From Laspinema sp. D2d (GTDB lineage: Bacteria; Cyanobacteriota; Cyanobacteriia; Cyanobacteriales; Laspinemataceae): a DNA stretch of 64,000 bases. Position 1 is the first letter of the stretch. Each line of letters begins with the position of its first letter. The position numbers and the translations under genes were made by a program. The notes under the pieces were generated by a model, which did not search any database, was not told the origin of the DNA, and saw only the letters and a list, made by a program, of their open reading frames with translations. This document shows positions 52,987 through 62,741 of this stretch, one piece after another. The stretch is from contig NZ_JAMXFC010000029.1 in NCBI RefSeq assembly GCF_025370755.1, positions 21,542-85,541 on the forward strand, written 5' to 3'.

Positions 52987-53859
52987 ATGTCAAGTCCTAT
53001 TATCCTTGTCCAGCCTACCTTAGCTCAAGCGCCTAAAGCGAATGACTCCAAATTTCCCCTTTCATCGGATCAACTTTGGATGTCAGTATCGGGTGGCCTT
53101 TTGCTGTTACTGATAGCATCCTTGGTTTTTCACAAGGTGCAACTGGAACAGATCAAGAAAAAGGTTAAATTTGATGAATTTAAAAATAAAGAGCTACAAA
53201 AGAAACTGAAAATGTCCCTTGAAACCATCACGAAGATGGAAAAAAATCCAGACTTGATTCACTCGCGGGAGTTCAACTTAGACTATCTGCGAATGAGGAT
53301 GGAAGAAGAAAACTTCCACTTTGCCGTGGTGAATCAAATTAAAGTCAAGGTTAAAGAAAAAATCTCGGTGGCGCTGCGTCCCAATGCAGAAAACCGAGGG
53401 GCCGGGAGACAAGTGGATGAAATATTTGATGTGGAATATCATCTGGGTGATGTGGCGAAGTCGAAGAAACGCGTCCTGTTTCGCATTCAAATCAAGTTAA
53501 CTAAATTACCCACCCAAGCGACTTCTAAAACAATTAGCCAAATTATTGACTGTCTGGAAACCTATTTAAGTGCCCGGGATGATCACGATACCTGGCAACC
53601 GACGATTCAAGGTAGGGTGGCTTACATCCACTGGGATCAAAAAGCCAAACCGACCCCCTTGTTAGTGTTGGAACAATCGAATGAAGGGGTGAACGTGACT
53701 TTCCGGACGACAACAGCAAGACGAGTCTCGGGATCCGATACATCGGATACAGGGGCGATGACGGGGGCAACCTCAATTACCGGCACAACCACGCGCCGGG
53801 GGAAAACCGGAACCAAGACGAAAATGCCAGGAAATGGGGCCAAAAAACCCCGTCGTTAA
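52987..53859 (+). CDS. Single-pass membrane protein, unknown
   Basis: 290 residues from ATG 52987, which has GGGAAAG upstream; an in-frame ATG at 52936 is an alternative. A short N-terminal part (ILVQPTLAQAPKAND) precedes a membrane helix (SVSGGLLLLLIASLVFH), a charged coil (LEQIKKKVKFDEFKNKELQK), a globular domain (about 95-230, with VVNQIKVKVKEKISVALRP and RVLFRIQIKLTKLP) and a Thr/Gly-rich basic tail ending KKPRR. The coil and basic tail suggest a cytoplasmic protein tethered to the membrane. Family not recognised. Confidence 0.7.
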   Translation: MSSPIILVQPTLAQAPKANDSKFPLSSDQLWMSVSGGLLLLLIASLVFHKVQLEQIKKKVKFDEFKNKELQKKLKMSLETITKMEKNPDLIHSREFNLDYLRMRMEEENFHFAVVNQIKVKVKEKISVALRPNAENRGAGRQVDEIFDVEYHLGDVAKSKKRVLFRIQIKLTKLPTQATSKTISQIIDCLETYLSARDDHDTWQPTIQGRVAYIHWDQKAKPTPLLVLEQSNEGVNVTFRTTTARRVSGSDTSDTGAMTGATSITGTTTRRGKTGTKTKMPGNGAKKPRR

Positions 53860-54010
53860 CCGCAGAAAGGAGGTCCGGATTTTATCAAGTTATGCAACAC
53901 TTGGAGCAGGGGATTAATTCCAGGGTATGTCATCGAAGCTATCAAAATTCCCCCTTGCGATCGCTGGGTTTGGAGGGTGAAAAGAGATCCAAAATCTTCC
54001 GGTTATAACT

Positions 54011-54754
54011 CTATTCCTTCCCTTCCTTGAGTCGTCCATCTTCCATCTGAACGATGCGATCGGCAACGTCTAAAATTCGGGGGTCATGAGTCACGAGCAA
54101 GATGGTACAACCTTGTTCTTTTGCCAAACGCTGCATGAGTTCTACCACATCTCGACCGGATTTACTATCGAGTGCTGCGGTAGGTTCATCGGCTAAAACC
54201 AGTTGCGGATGACTCGCTAATGCACGGGCGATCGCCACCCGTTGTTTTTGTCCTCCGGAAAGGTTTTCTGGGTAATAATCCACCCACTCCCTTAATCCTA
54301 CAGATTCTAACATCGCCGTCGCTTTAGCTTTTATTGTGCTCTCGTCCCCGGGTTGAGAATGCAAATCCAGGGACATTTGAACATTTTGCCTTGCCGTTAA
54401 ACAGTTTAACAAATTATGGGCTTGAAAAATATACCCAATATTCCGGCGGACTTGCACCAATTGCTTTGGATTCGCCCCACAAAGTTGTTGATTGCAAACT
54501 TTCAGACTCCCTTCTTGGGTTGATCGCAATCCTCCCATTAAGGTTAATAAGGTGGTTTTTCCAGACCCTGATGGTCCGGTCATCAACACAATTTCTCCTG
54601 AATAAATCGTTAATTTAATATCAAATAAAATCTGTTTTCGTAGCAGTCCTTTCCCAAAATAATGATTGACATTTTCAATTTCTACCACCGGATAGGGGCG
54701 GGAAGAAACTGATTGATCATTGAAACTGGAGGCGTGATAAGCATTCATAATCAC
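54011..54754 (-). CDS. devA: DevA-type ABC transporter ATPase
   Basis: The ATP-hydrolysing subunit of a DevBCA exporter; 247 residues. Walker A GPSGSGKTTLL at 60-70, signature LSGGQKQRVAIARALA, Walker B LVLADEPTAALDS and the H-loop LLVTHDPRIL are all in place. The family is of the LolD/MacB-type ATPases. It is the last gene of the operon, 147 bases after devC; the gap holds a copy of the AAACC repeat family. Together with DevB and DevC it should move a glycolipid or similar compound through a TolC-like channel. Confidence 0.93.
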   Translation of the reverse strand: MIMNAYHASSFNDQSVSSRPYPVVEIENVNHYFGKGLLRKQILFDIKLTIYSGEIVLMTGPSGSGKTTLLTLMGGLRSTQEGSLKVCNQQLCGANPKQLVQVRRNIGYIFQAHNLLNCLTARQNVQMSLDLHSQPGDESTIKAKATAMLESVGLREWVDYYPENLSGGQKQRVAIARALASHPQLVLADEPTAALDSKSGRDVVELMQRLAKEQGCTILLVTHDPRILDVADRIVQMEDGRLKEGKE

Positions 54755-54805
54755 TTAAATTTCTAGCTGTTTTGAGTAGGGATAATTCAGGGAGTAGAAC
54801 CCAGG

Positions 54806-54880
54806 AAGCCGAAACCAGGTTTCTGCCCAAGGTTGAGGGAAATTTGCCCAAATTCTGTCCAGAAACCCTGTTTTTAACCC
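54806..54880. repeat. AAACC..GGTTTC repeat copy inside the dev operon
   Basis: GAAACCAGGTTTCTG and, about 50 bases on, CCAGAAACCCTGTTTT form an imperfect inverted pair of the family defined at 5159-5222. It lies between devC and devA and could attenuate transcription of devA. Confidence 0.55.
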
Positions 54881-54901
54881 AAATTTAGGGCGGAAATCTA
54901 A

Positions 54902-56062
54902 CTAAAAAATATCCGCAGGGTCTGCTTCGCGCAATTTCCGTAAGGCGATCGCCCCGGAGATGGCGCACATGATTAAAGTGAGAACCAGAACCAGAACTGC
55001 CCGTTCTGGAGTCATGGCAATCGGTAAGCTGGTTGCATTGCGAGTTAAAGTATATAATAAAAATTTGGCGATCGCCAAGGCTGGAATATACCCCAAAATC
55101 GCTAAAATCACCGCTTCTTGTAATACAAGTCCCACAAAGTACAAATCGGCATATCCCATCGCCTTGAGGGTGGCATATTCCGCTAAATGGCTGGCGACAT
55201 CTGTATATAAAATCTGATAAACGATCGCAATTCCCACCATAAACCCCATAATCGTCCCCAGGGTAAACACGAACCCGATCGCCGTCCGAGTCTTCCAATA
55301 GTGCTGTTCACGCTCAATAAACCCTTGATGACTCAGTACCAGCACATCCTGGGGTAAGCGAGACTGAATCGCGGCGATCGCCTCGTCCACATTCGCCCCA
55401 GGTTTCAGATGAATTAATCCCACATCTACCTCACTGATTGTCCGGCGTTTAAACAATCTTAAAAATGTTAATTCACTGGTAATTAAACTACCATCGGCCC
55501 CAAAAGAAGCACCCAAACTAAACAATCCCCGGACTTCAATTCTCCGCCCACCCACTTCCGTTTTTACCTGTTGCCCTTCTTGCAATAGTTGCGGAATGGG
55601 TCCAAACTCGGGGCGAGCATCCCGGTCAAATAGCCCTATATCTGAGCGTTTAATTTTATCTAAATTGGCACTCACTTCGGGCATATTAAACGCTGATTTA
55701 GTCGGGTCAATCCCCAATACTAAAATTGAGCGATCGCTTTTATTAACCGGATTTTTCCAATTTCCAATCGCCAGATATAATGGACTGACTGATTGCACTT
55801 CAGGGAGGGCCAAGGTTTGGTAGAGGCGACGTCGAGAAAAAGATTGCATGGAAACCAACGCTTGCGATCGCGGGCTGATTAACACGATATCTCCCGTCAA
55901 ACTTTTGTGCAACCGAGTCGAACTATCAAACAGCGCATCGCGAAATCCCAACTGCATAAACATCAAAATATCCGCAAACGCAATCCCGGCGATCGCGACT
56001 AATAAGCGACTTTTTTCCCGAGATAATTGTAACCAAGCTAAGGGAATTTTTCGGAACATCAT
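54902..56062 (-). CDS. devC: DevC-type ABC transporter permease
   Basis: 386 residues, MacB/FtsX-type permease. The order is an N-terminal helix (RLLVAIAGIAFADILMFM), a large extracytoplasmic domain (about 45-265) with TGDIVLISPRSQALVS and LFSLGASFGADGSLI, then three helices (IGFVFTLGTIMGFMVGIAIV, LVLQEAVILAILGYIPALAI, VLVLVLTLIMCAISGAIAL) and the final LREADPADIF. This is characteristic of DevC. It starts 12 bases after devB. Confidence 0.93.
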   Translation of the reverse strand: MMFRKIPLAWLQLSREKSRLLVAIAGIAFADILMFMQLGFRDALFDSSTRLHKSLTGDIVLISPRSQALVSMQSFSRRRLYQTLALPEVQSVSPLYLAIGNWKNPVNKSDRSILVLGIDPTKSAFNMPEVSANLDKIKRSDIGLFDRDARPEFGPIPQLLQEGQQVKTEVGGRRIEVRGLFSLGASFGADGSLITSELTFLRLFKRRTISEVDVGLIHLKPGANVDEAIAAIQSRLPQDVLVLSHQGFIEREQHYWKTRTAIGFVFTLGTIMGFMVGIAIVYQILYTDVASHLAEYATLKAMGYADLYFVGLVLQEAVILAILGYIPALAIAKFLLYTLTRNATSLPIAMTPERAVLVLVLTLIMCAISGAIALRKLREADPADIF

Positions 56063-56074
56063 GATAGTGCCAGT

Positions 56075-58084
56075 TTATTCAGGAGTGATTACGGGTGAAT
56101 CGACGGGTTCGGAAGGACTGCTGGGAACCGTGGGTGATGACATCGTGGCAATAATCACCTCTACTTGTAAATTCGTTAACCCAGCAACCCGTTGACTATC
56201 CTGGGGGTCGAGGCGAATTTTTACTTCCACCACTCGGGCATCGGTATCCGCAGTCGGGTCCGTTTCTAAAACATCTTTTTTGCCAATTTGTAACCCAATG
56301 CGATCAACAGTTCCTAACAATTCTCTATCCACTGCATTACTGGTAATTGCCGCCCGTTGACCCAATCGCACATAGCGAATATCGGTTTCATAAACCTCCG
56401 CCACGACAAACATTCGGTCTGTTTGCCCGATCGCCACAATGCCTTGATCTTGCGCAATACTTTCCCCGGGTCGGGTGTAAATGGCGATCGCCCGACCCTC
56501 AATCGGTGAGCGGATATAGGCTTCATCCAAACGCGCTTGGGCTTCGGCTTCGGCGGCGATCGCACTATCCACCTCCGCCTCAGCCAGTTCCACATCTACC
56601 GTTCGCACTTCGGAAATACTCTCTAAAATCGATTGGGCTTCCTGGAGTTGCTGTTCCCCCGTCACCCGAATCCGATCGCGAGTCACAACCGCCTCATTGA
56701 GTTGTTCCCGACCCACTTTTTGGAGTTGTTCCTGTTTAACTTCTGCCTCACTCAGTTCCGCTTGACCTGTGCGATCCAGTTGCGTTAATACCGCTTGTTC
56801 TTCCTGTAATTGTTCCGCTGCAGTGGCCTGGACTCGTTGTAGATTAGTCTTTGCCTCTTCAATTTGCTTCCCCACGGTTCCCTCGATTTTAGTGAGAGTG
56901 GCCCGGGCTTCCTCCAGGAGTTTCGCCCCGGTTTCGGTAATTTTTTCTAAGGTGGCGATCGCTTCTAACTGTTGCTGACGAGTGGTGCGATCAAGTTCTT
57001 CAAGTCTGGCATTCGCTGCTTTCACCTCTTGCAGTGCGACTTCCACATCGAGGCGTTTTGTATCATAAACCGAGGCACTAACCCCGCCTTCTTGGTAAAG
57101 TTGCTCATAGCGTCGGAACTCTATCCCGGCATTTTGGAGTTTCGCCTGTAATTGGGAAATGAGCGCTTGTTGTGCGGCGAGTCTCTCATCTCGTTCCGCT
57201 TGTAAGCGCGCAATTGTGGCTTGTTGTGCGGTGCGATCGCCTTGAATCTGGGCTTCTAAGCGAGAAATCGTTGCTTGTTGGGCGGCCCTTTGACCTGTGA
57301 GTTCCGCTTGCAATCGGGCGATCGTGGCCTCTTGAGTCAAAATTTGACCTTGGAGTTCCGCCTGCAGGCGAGAAATCCCGGCTTCCCTCGCGGTAACATT
57401 CCCCTCTAATTGGGCGCTAAAACGGTCAATGGTCGCCCCTTGTGCCGCCAGATCCCCTTCCACCTGAGCCCGCAGGCGAGCGATAGTGGCATCCTGAACC
57501 GCCAGATCCCGGGGAATCTGGGCCTGTAATCGGGCGATCGCCGCTTCTTGGGCAGCAATCTCACCACTTTTCGCCCCCGCTTTGACTTGTGCTAATTTGG
57601 CTTGAGCGATTTTTACCTGTTGTTTAGCTTGTTCCAATTGTGCGACGAGGCGATCGCGACTGTCTAAAATCGCGATGGTTTGACCTGCACGCACGCGATC
57701 GCCTTCCTCAATTAATAATTCTCCCAATCGGTCTCCCTGCATGGCATTGGGTGCAGAAACTTGAATCACTTGGGAACCGGGTTCTAATCGTCCCAAAGCA
57801 CTCACATATTGCACAGAGGGAGGCGTTTCAATCGGGGGAGAAGTTCCGTTTTCGGTACTCACAGGTCGGGTCTGTAATAATGTGTAAATGGAATATCCCC
57901 CAATGGCGATCGCCGCCATAACGAGGATCAAAGTCACCCAGGGGGGAAGAAAGCCCACACGTTCTAAGGGGGTCTTTCCTGCCTGGGCCCGAGTCTTCAA
58001 GGATGCATCAGCGACCGGAACAGAGGGTGCAGTAAATTGGCGATCGGGTTTTTTATCCCTGTCTTGGACAGACTCGTGACCCAT
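56075..58084 (-). CDS. devB: DevB-type membrane fusion protein with extended coiled-coil hairpin
   Basis: HlyD-family periplasmic adaptor, 669 residues; usual DevB proteins are nearer 470-500. A membrane helix at about 50-70 is followed by barrel/lipoyl halves (VSALGRLEPG, APNAMQGDRL, GELLIEEGDRVRAGQTIAIL and, after the hairpin, IRSPIEGRAIAIYTRPGES). The hairpin is greatly extended: eight 18-residue units (about 177-320, of AAQQATIARLQAELTGDR type), a tip with the R-x3-L-x6-S TolC-docking pattern (R325, L329, S336), and seven 18-residue units on the return arm (about 372-497, of LEEARATLTKIEGTVGKQ type). It is the first gene of devBCA. Confidence 0.93.
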   Translation of the reverse strand: MGHESVQDRDKKPDRQFTAPSVPVADASLKTRAQAGKTPLERVGFLPPWVTLILVMAAIAIGGYSIYTLLQTRPVSTENGTSPPIETPPSVQYVSALGRLEPGSQVIQVSAPNAMQGDRLGELLIEEGDRVRAGQTIAILDSRDRLVAQLEQAKQQVKIAQAKLAQVKAGAKSGEIAAQEAAIARLQAQIPRDLAVQDATIARLRAQVEGDLAAQGATIDRFSAQLEGNVTAREAGISRLQAELQGQILTQEATIARLQAELTGQRAAQQATISRLEAQIQGDRTAQQATIARLQAERDERLAAQQALISQLQAKLQNAGIEFRRYEQLYQEGGVSASVYDTKRLDVEVALQEVKAANARLEELDRTTRQQQLEAIATLEKITETGAKLLEEARATLTKIEGTVGKQIEEAKTNLQRVQATAAEQLQEEQAVLTQLDRTGQAELSEAEVKQEQLQKVGREQLNEAVVTRDRIRVTGEQQLQEAQSILESISEVRTVDVELAEAEVDSAIAAEAEAQARLDEAYIRSPIEGRAIAIYTRPGESIAQDQGIVAIGQTDRMFVVAEVYETDIRYVRLGQRAAITSNAVDRELLGTVDRIGLQIGKKDVLETDPTADTDARVVEVKIRLDPQDSQRVAGLTNLQVEVIIATMSSPTVPSSPSEPVDSPVITPE
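57125..57556 (-). repeat. 54-bp coiled-coil repeats of DevB, first arm
   Basis: Eight consecutive 54-base units encode 18-residue segments with the pattern (A/T)AQ.A.I.RLQAEL.G.. ; examples are AVQDATIARLRAQVEGDL and AAQQATISRLEAQIQGDR. No insertion or deletion interrupts the period. A weaker seven-unit array of the same period (about 56594-56971) codes the return arm. Confidence 0.88.
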
Positions 58085-58245
58085 AATGACTTAATAATAC
58101 CGATTTAGGCTTAGGGTTGAGAGGCAAACCGCTCTTTCTGGATTGATTGTATAGGATTTTGTCTCAGCGGTGACAAGCAATGGGTCAAAATCTCCAGTTT
58201 TCCTCTTGATATTTCACCTAATCCTTTGCCATAGCAATTCTGAAA

Positions 58246-58271
58246 ACCCGGTTTCCTGACTGAAACCGGGT
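58246..58271. terminator. AAACCCGGTTTC inverted repeat after argD
   Basis: ACCCGGTTTC-6-GAAACCGGGT, a perfect 10-base stem downstream of argD (minus strand). It is the most compact copy of the dispersed AAACCGGGTTT family and may end argD transcription, although the T-run is missing. Confidence 0.6.
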
Positions 58272-58305
58272 GTGCGATCGCACTCAATCCTAACCGGGGT
58301 TAGAA

Positions 58306-59577
58306 TTAAGCGCTCAATTGCGCGATCGCCTTGTCCAGAGTTGCTAAGGCTTCATCTATTTCTGAGGCGGTAACTATCAAAGGCGGAACAAATCGCACTA
58401 CTTTTGGTCCTGCGGGAACCAGTAATAATCCGGCTTCCATTGCCACTTTGACAATTTCAATGGAAGTCATTTCAGTGTCCGCAGACAATTCCAGACCATT
58501 AATCAATCCCCAACCCCGCACGTCGGCAATCAGATGGGGAGATGCAGTCGCGATCGCCTGTAATCCCTGGCGTAATTGTTCCCCCCGTTGTGCGGCATTG
58601 GCTACCAAGTTCTCCTGTTCCAGAGTTTGACAGACGGTGAGGGCCACCCCGCAGACGAAGGGATTGCCGCCATAAGTGCTGGCATGATCACCCGGTTGGA
58701 AAACATCACAATGGGATTTACATAATGTTGCCCCAATTGGGATACCGCCGCCTAATCCTTTGGCTGAGGTAAAGATATCCGGTTCAATGCCGAGGTTTTC
58801 ATATCCCCACAGCTTCCCAGACCGGCCCATTCCGACCTGTACTTCGTCTAAAATCAGTAAAATGCCTAAGTCATCGCAAATTTGTCGGACGGCTTGGAAG
58901 TAACTCACATCTCCGGGACGGACGCCGCCTTCTCCTTGTAGCGGTTCCAGGAGAATGGCCGCAACTCGGCGCTTTTCGCCCCCATCCCATTCAGCGATCG
59001 CAGCTTTGATCGCCTCAATATCATTAAACGGCACATAAGCGAACCCGGGTACTAACGGGTCGAAATTCTTCTGATATTTGGGTTGACCCGTGGCGGTAAT
59101 GGTGGCGAGGGTGCGTCCGTGGAAACTGGCATGGGCGGTTAAAATTACCGGATCATCGATTTGTAAGACGGTGTGAGCATATTTGCGGGCGAGTTTGATC
59201 GCACCTTCATTCGCTTCTGCACCGGAATTACAGAAAAACACGCGATCGGCACAGGAATGAGCGACCAACCACTGGGCTAACGCCCCTTGTTCGGGAATAT
59301 AGTACAAGTTAGACACATGATGCAGTTTTTGGATTTGTTCCGTGACTGCCTTTACCATTGCCGGATGGGCGTGCCCGAGAGTACAGGTGGCAATCCCGGC
59401 GACAAAATCCAGGTAGGACCGCCCTTCGGTATCCCAAACACGACATCCCTGCCCTCGTTCTAGGGCCAGGGGAAAGCGTCCGTAGGTGGTCATCACCGCT
59501 GCATCAAACTCCGCAGGGTCAAAAACAGACGGGCTCGTTTCGAGGGGGGGCTGGGAAATGAGGGTTTCTGGACTCAC
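58306..59577 (-). CDS. argD: Acetylornithine aminotransferase
   Basis: PLP-dependent class III aminotransferase of arginine synthesis, converting N-acetylglutamate semialdehyde to N-acetylornithine. 423 residues. Cofactor residues are visible: FCNSGAEANEGAIKLAR (phosphate site), SFHGRT, D244 in LILDEVQ and the Schiff-base K273 in FTSAKGLGGGIPIGA. The start MSPETLISQPPLETS is a short extension. It stands alone, separated from devB by 221 bases with a repeat. Confidence 0.94.
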   Translation of the reverse strand: MSPETLISQPPLETSPSVFDPAEFDAAVMTTYGRFPLALERGQGCRVWDTEGRSYLDFVAGIATCTLGHAHPAMVKAVTEQIQKLHHVSNLYYIPEQGALAQWLVAHSCADRVFFCNSGAEANEGAIKLARKYAHTVLQIDDPVILTAHASFHGRTLATITATGQPKYQKNFDPLVPGFAYVPFNDIEAIKAAIAEWDGGEKRRVAAILLEPLQGEGGVRPGDVSYFQAVRQICDDLGILLILDEVQVGMGRSGKLWGYENLGIEPDIFTSAKGLGGGIPIGATLCKSHCDVFQPGDHASTYGGNPFVCGVALTVCQTLEQENLVANAAQRGEQLRQGLQAIATASPHLIADVRGWGLINGLELSADTEMTSIEIVKVAMEAGLLLVPAGPKVVRFVPPLIVTASEIDEALATLDKAIAQLSA

Positions 59578-60357
59578 TACTTTCTCCTATTTTCCTGAGT
59601 TTTTACGCGGGTTGGCTGCGACCCGCTGAGAATTATATTTTATCCTAGCTAACTCCTCGTCCTTTTTCGGTTAAGAAGATTAAACTTTTTCGCCCTTTCT
59701 TTGACTCAATTGGGGAAGAGGCTTTTCCAAAAATTCCTTAAACTAGCCTTGACTTTTTCGGTAATTTCTGTTAATTTTAAAATGGGAAAATATGCTGCCC
59801 TATTATATATAATAAAAGAAAGAAAAGGCTCAGAGAATCTAACCCGGAAGGTAGGAAGGGTCATTAGGAATCAACGATATCCCTAGGGCATCGGTATGGA
59901 ATTAGCGGTAAGGGACAAGAAACGGGGTTTCTAGCTCATATTTGTTGCTCATGGGGAGAGATTATGTCAACAAAGCCGGTTTCTCAGCTATCCTGTACCG
60001 ACTTTCTCGGGTTCTGAGTCAGGCAGATTTCTCAAAAATTTAACAATAGCCTGGGGAATCCGTGAGATTACGGGAGGTCCCTTTGGGTAGGGCAAATCAG
60101 GAAGGGTAGGGAAATGTCAGGGTTCCCTGACTCCCAGGGCCAGAAACAGGCGGGCGATCGCTTCCAAATATCACGATGGACCCACCTTTGTTCCCTCTTC
60201 TGGAGAGGCGATCGATCCATTGACCCTAATCCGCGATGATTCCTCACGACCGGAGGAGTTTTCAGGGATATGGTACAGTATTCAAGACCTCAAATTCTAG
60301 GGTTCCATCCGGGTTTTTGTAGCGATCGCCACCTTCCCCGAATTGTCCGTGAGTTTC
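59578..60357. other. 780-bp gap between argD and the antiporter gene
   Basis: A divergent, partly AT-rich interval. It holds a diverged member of the AAACCGGGTTT repeat family (GAAACGGGGTTTC at 59919 and AGCCGGTTTCT at 59975) and three HIP1 or HIP1-like sites near 60150-60330. A 61-codon frame at 59701 has no protein-like features. No gene is called. Confidence 0.45.
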
Positions 60358-61992
60358 ATGCAAATCGTGATGGGATTAATGACTAGCCGCGCCCCTTTTC
60401 CACATTTTCTTTCCCAAATAGAATCGGGGAACTCCGTTCCATCAGGACGAGTAGAGGAATTAGCGATCGTCCTAATTATTCTGTTGTTAGTCGCTACTTT
60501 TGTCGCGATTTTTTCGCGACGATTTAAAGTTCCCTATGTCACAGGTTTAGTCTTAGCCGGTTTAGCGATTACCGAATTTTTACCGGGAAATATTGGTTTA
60601 GATTCTTCTCTAATTTTAAACCTGTTTTTGCCCATTTTAGTCTTTGAAGCGGCCATTAATACAGATATTAGTCGGTTACGCAGCACAAGAGTTCCCATTT
60701 CTTTATTAGCCGGTCCTGGACTCCTCATTTCTTTTGGCATTACCGGACTGGTGGTTAAATTTGGATTAGGATTAGACTGGATTCCGGCCTTATTAGTCGG
60801 CGTCATTTTAGCAGTGACCGATACAGTGTCAGTGATTGCAGTCTTTAAAGAGGTTTCAGTTCCCAGTCGGTTATCAACTATTGTTAATGGTGAGAGTCTG
60901 TTTAATGATGGGGTAGCTTTGGTGATCTTCACCCTGTTGGTGAATGTTCAAATTATGGGAAGTTTTTCCTTTATTAATGGACTTCAACAGCTCTTGATTG
61001 TCATCATGGGCGGAACGTTAATAGGGTTAATTGTGGGCTATTTAAGTAGTGGATTATTGACCCGTTATGATGATGGGCTGACCAGTATTTTACTCAGCGT
61101 TGCCGTGGCTTTGGGGACCTTTCAACTGGGGCAGTTACTCGGAGTTTCTGGGGTAGTTGGCGTTGTGGTGGCCGGTTTGTTAGTGGGCAATATTGGCATA
61201 AAACAAACCGCCTCAGCCTCGAATCGGATTGCTTTATATAGTTTCTGGGAATATGCGGGATTCGGGGTAAATACGTTTATTTTTTTGTTGATTGGTTTAG
61301 AAATCAATCCCCTCACCCTATGGAATACTTTACCTGCCGTCCTGTTAGCCATTTTAGCTTACCAACTAGGGCGACTCCTGTCTGTTTATCCTTTATTAGC
61401 CCTACTTCAATGGTTTGACCGTCCCATTCCCCTGCGGTGGAAGCACGTTTTATTTTTGGGAAATATTAAAGGGTCTTTGTCAATGGTGATGGCGTTGACA
61501 TTACCCACAACGTTAGAGGGAAGGTCCCAATTAATTGCCCTGTTATTTGGGACAGTTTTACTCTCTTTGGTGGGACAGGGATTGAGTTTACCCTGGTTAG
61601 TTAAACGGTTGAATATTCAGGAGATTTCCGCCTTTCAACAAAGAATTCAGGAATTACAAGCGCAATTAATGGCAGCTAAGGCGGCCCAAGATGAGTTGAC
61701 TAATCTGCTCAATTCAGGAGTGTTGCCCAAGTCAATTTATGAAGAAATGCGAGCTTCCTATCAGGTAAAAATTGCCGGGGCTGAGAAGCAATTACGGGAT
61801 ATTTATAATATTCGCTCTGAGGAGAGAGATGGGGGCGATCGCGGAAAATTGGATGCGGTCTGGAGGCAAGTCTTGCTGGCGGAGAAAAGCGCTTTGAATG
61901 ACGCCCTCCGCAAGCAAATTTTGTCCCAAGAAATTGTTCAGCATCAAGTGAATCAGTTGGATCAAAAATTATTACAATTAGAAGATGATTAA
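60358..61992 (+). CDS. Na+/H+ antiporter, CPA1 (NhaP) type
   Basis: 544 residues from ATG 60358 (GTG 60343 is also possible). About 12 membrane helices fill residues 30-415, with the CPA1 ion-binding pattern AVTDTV (D155) and GESLFNDGVALV (N183-D184), plus a conserved FGTVLLSLVGQGLSLPWL at the end of the membrane part. A C-terminal coil of about 125 residues (FQQRIQELQAQLMAAKAAQD) lies in the cytoplasm and is likely regulatory. It exports Na+ in exchange for H+. Its stop overlaps that of the convergent TrkA-N gene by a few bases. Confidence 0.92.
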   Translation: MQIVMGLMTSRAPFPHFLSQIESGNSVPSGRVEELAIVLIILLLVATFVAIFSRRFKVPYVTGLVLAGLAITEFLPGNIGLDSSLILNLFLPILVFEAAINTDISRLRSTRVPISLLAGPGLLISFGITGLVVKFGLGLDWIPALLVGVILAVTDTVSVIAVFKEVSVPSRLSTIVNGESLFNDGVALVIFTLLVNVQIMGSFSFINGLQQLLIVIMGGTLIGLIVGYLSSGLLTRYDDGLTSILLSVAVALGTFQLGQLLGVSGVVGVVVAGLLVGNIGIKQTASASNRIALYSFWEYAGFGVNTFIFLLIGLEINPLTLWNTLPAVLLAILAYQLGRLLSVYPLLALLQWFDRPIPLRWKHVLFLGNIKGSLSMVMALTLPTTLEGRSQLIALLFGTVLLSLVGQGLSLPWLVKRLNIQEISAFQQRIQELQAQLMAAKAAQDELTNLLNSGVLPKSIYEEMRASYQVKIAGAEKQLRDIYNIRSEERDGGDRGKLDAVWRQVLLAEKSALNDALRKQILSQEIVQHQVNQLDQKLLQLEDD

Positions 61993-62666
61993 ACAGCCCC
62001 TTTCATGAAATCAATCATTTTGTGGAGACAATTTTGTTTGGTGACAATGAGGATAGTCGAGTGCAGTTCAATCACGGTACTCCCGTTAGGAATGACTAAA
62101 TCACTATGGGGGTAAGGTTGATAGCCAATAATCAGAGACCCTTGGGGAAAGCGGGGGTCTCGGGCAATATCCGCCAAACTGCGCCCGATCGCCTGAGAAT
62201 TATCGGGAATCGACAGTTTAATGACTTCAATTTGCCCTTGTTCAAAATGCATCATCGATTCAACTTCTGGATACTCGATCGCATTCGCCATCGTCGTCAC
62301 CGCCAGTTCCACCGTACTAATAATATGGGTTGCCCCCGCAATCCGATACGGTTGTTCAAAATCCCGATGGCGCATTCGCACCAGAATTTCCGAAACCCCA
62401 TAATATTTAGCCAAAGCAACCATTGCTAAATTCAAGGCATCATTCCGCAACATCGCGGCCACAGCATCCGCTTTCCGAATCCCCGCTTCTAATAGCAACT
62501 CCGTACTCACTGTACTGCCTTCAAAGGCCATCACGCCGAGTTGTTCACGAGCATAATGACAGGCAGTCGGGTCAACATCGATCAGGGCGATCGTATGTCC
62601 AAGTTCTATCAATCTTTCGGCTAAATTGAGTCCGAGCAATCCTGCCCCCCCAATAATAATGTACAT
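61989..62666 (-). CDS. TrkA-N domain potassium channel/transport regulatory protein
   Basis: 225 residues from ATG 62666 (MYIIIGGAGLLGLNLAERLI); an earlier ATG at 62732 would run to within 10 bases of the divergent gene. A Rossmann RCK/TrkA-N domain with the nucleotide loop GGAGLLG and the acidic residue ending strand 2 (IALIDVDP) is followed by a TrkA-C part (IEVIKLSIPDNSQAIGRSLA, STILIVTKQ). It has no membrane segment, so it should bind NAD(H) or nucleotides and gate a potassium or cation system, perhaps the neighbour. Confidence 0.85.
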   Translation of the reverse strand: MYIIIGGAGLLGLNLAERLIELGHTIALIDVDPTACHYAREQLGVMAFEGSTVSTELLLEAGIRKADAVAAMLRNDALNLAMVALAKYYGVSEILVRMRHRDFEQPYRIAGATHIISTVELAVTTMANAIEYPEVESMMHFEQGQIEVIKLSIPDNSQAIGRSLADIARDPRFPQGSLIIGYQPYPHSDLVIPNGSTVIELHSTILIVTKQNCLHKMIDFMKGAV

Positions 62667-62741
62667 CGGTCTATCTCCAACGTTTGAATAGGATTTATCT
62701 TCAGCATGAGAGGGATTTAACCCCGTTGTCAATGCTCACTC

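Noticed and set aside
54011..58084. devBCA as evidence for heterocysts
   Set aside because: DevBCA-type exporters occur in non-heterocystous cyanobacteria too, and no heterocyst-specific gene is seen in the window.
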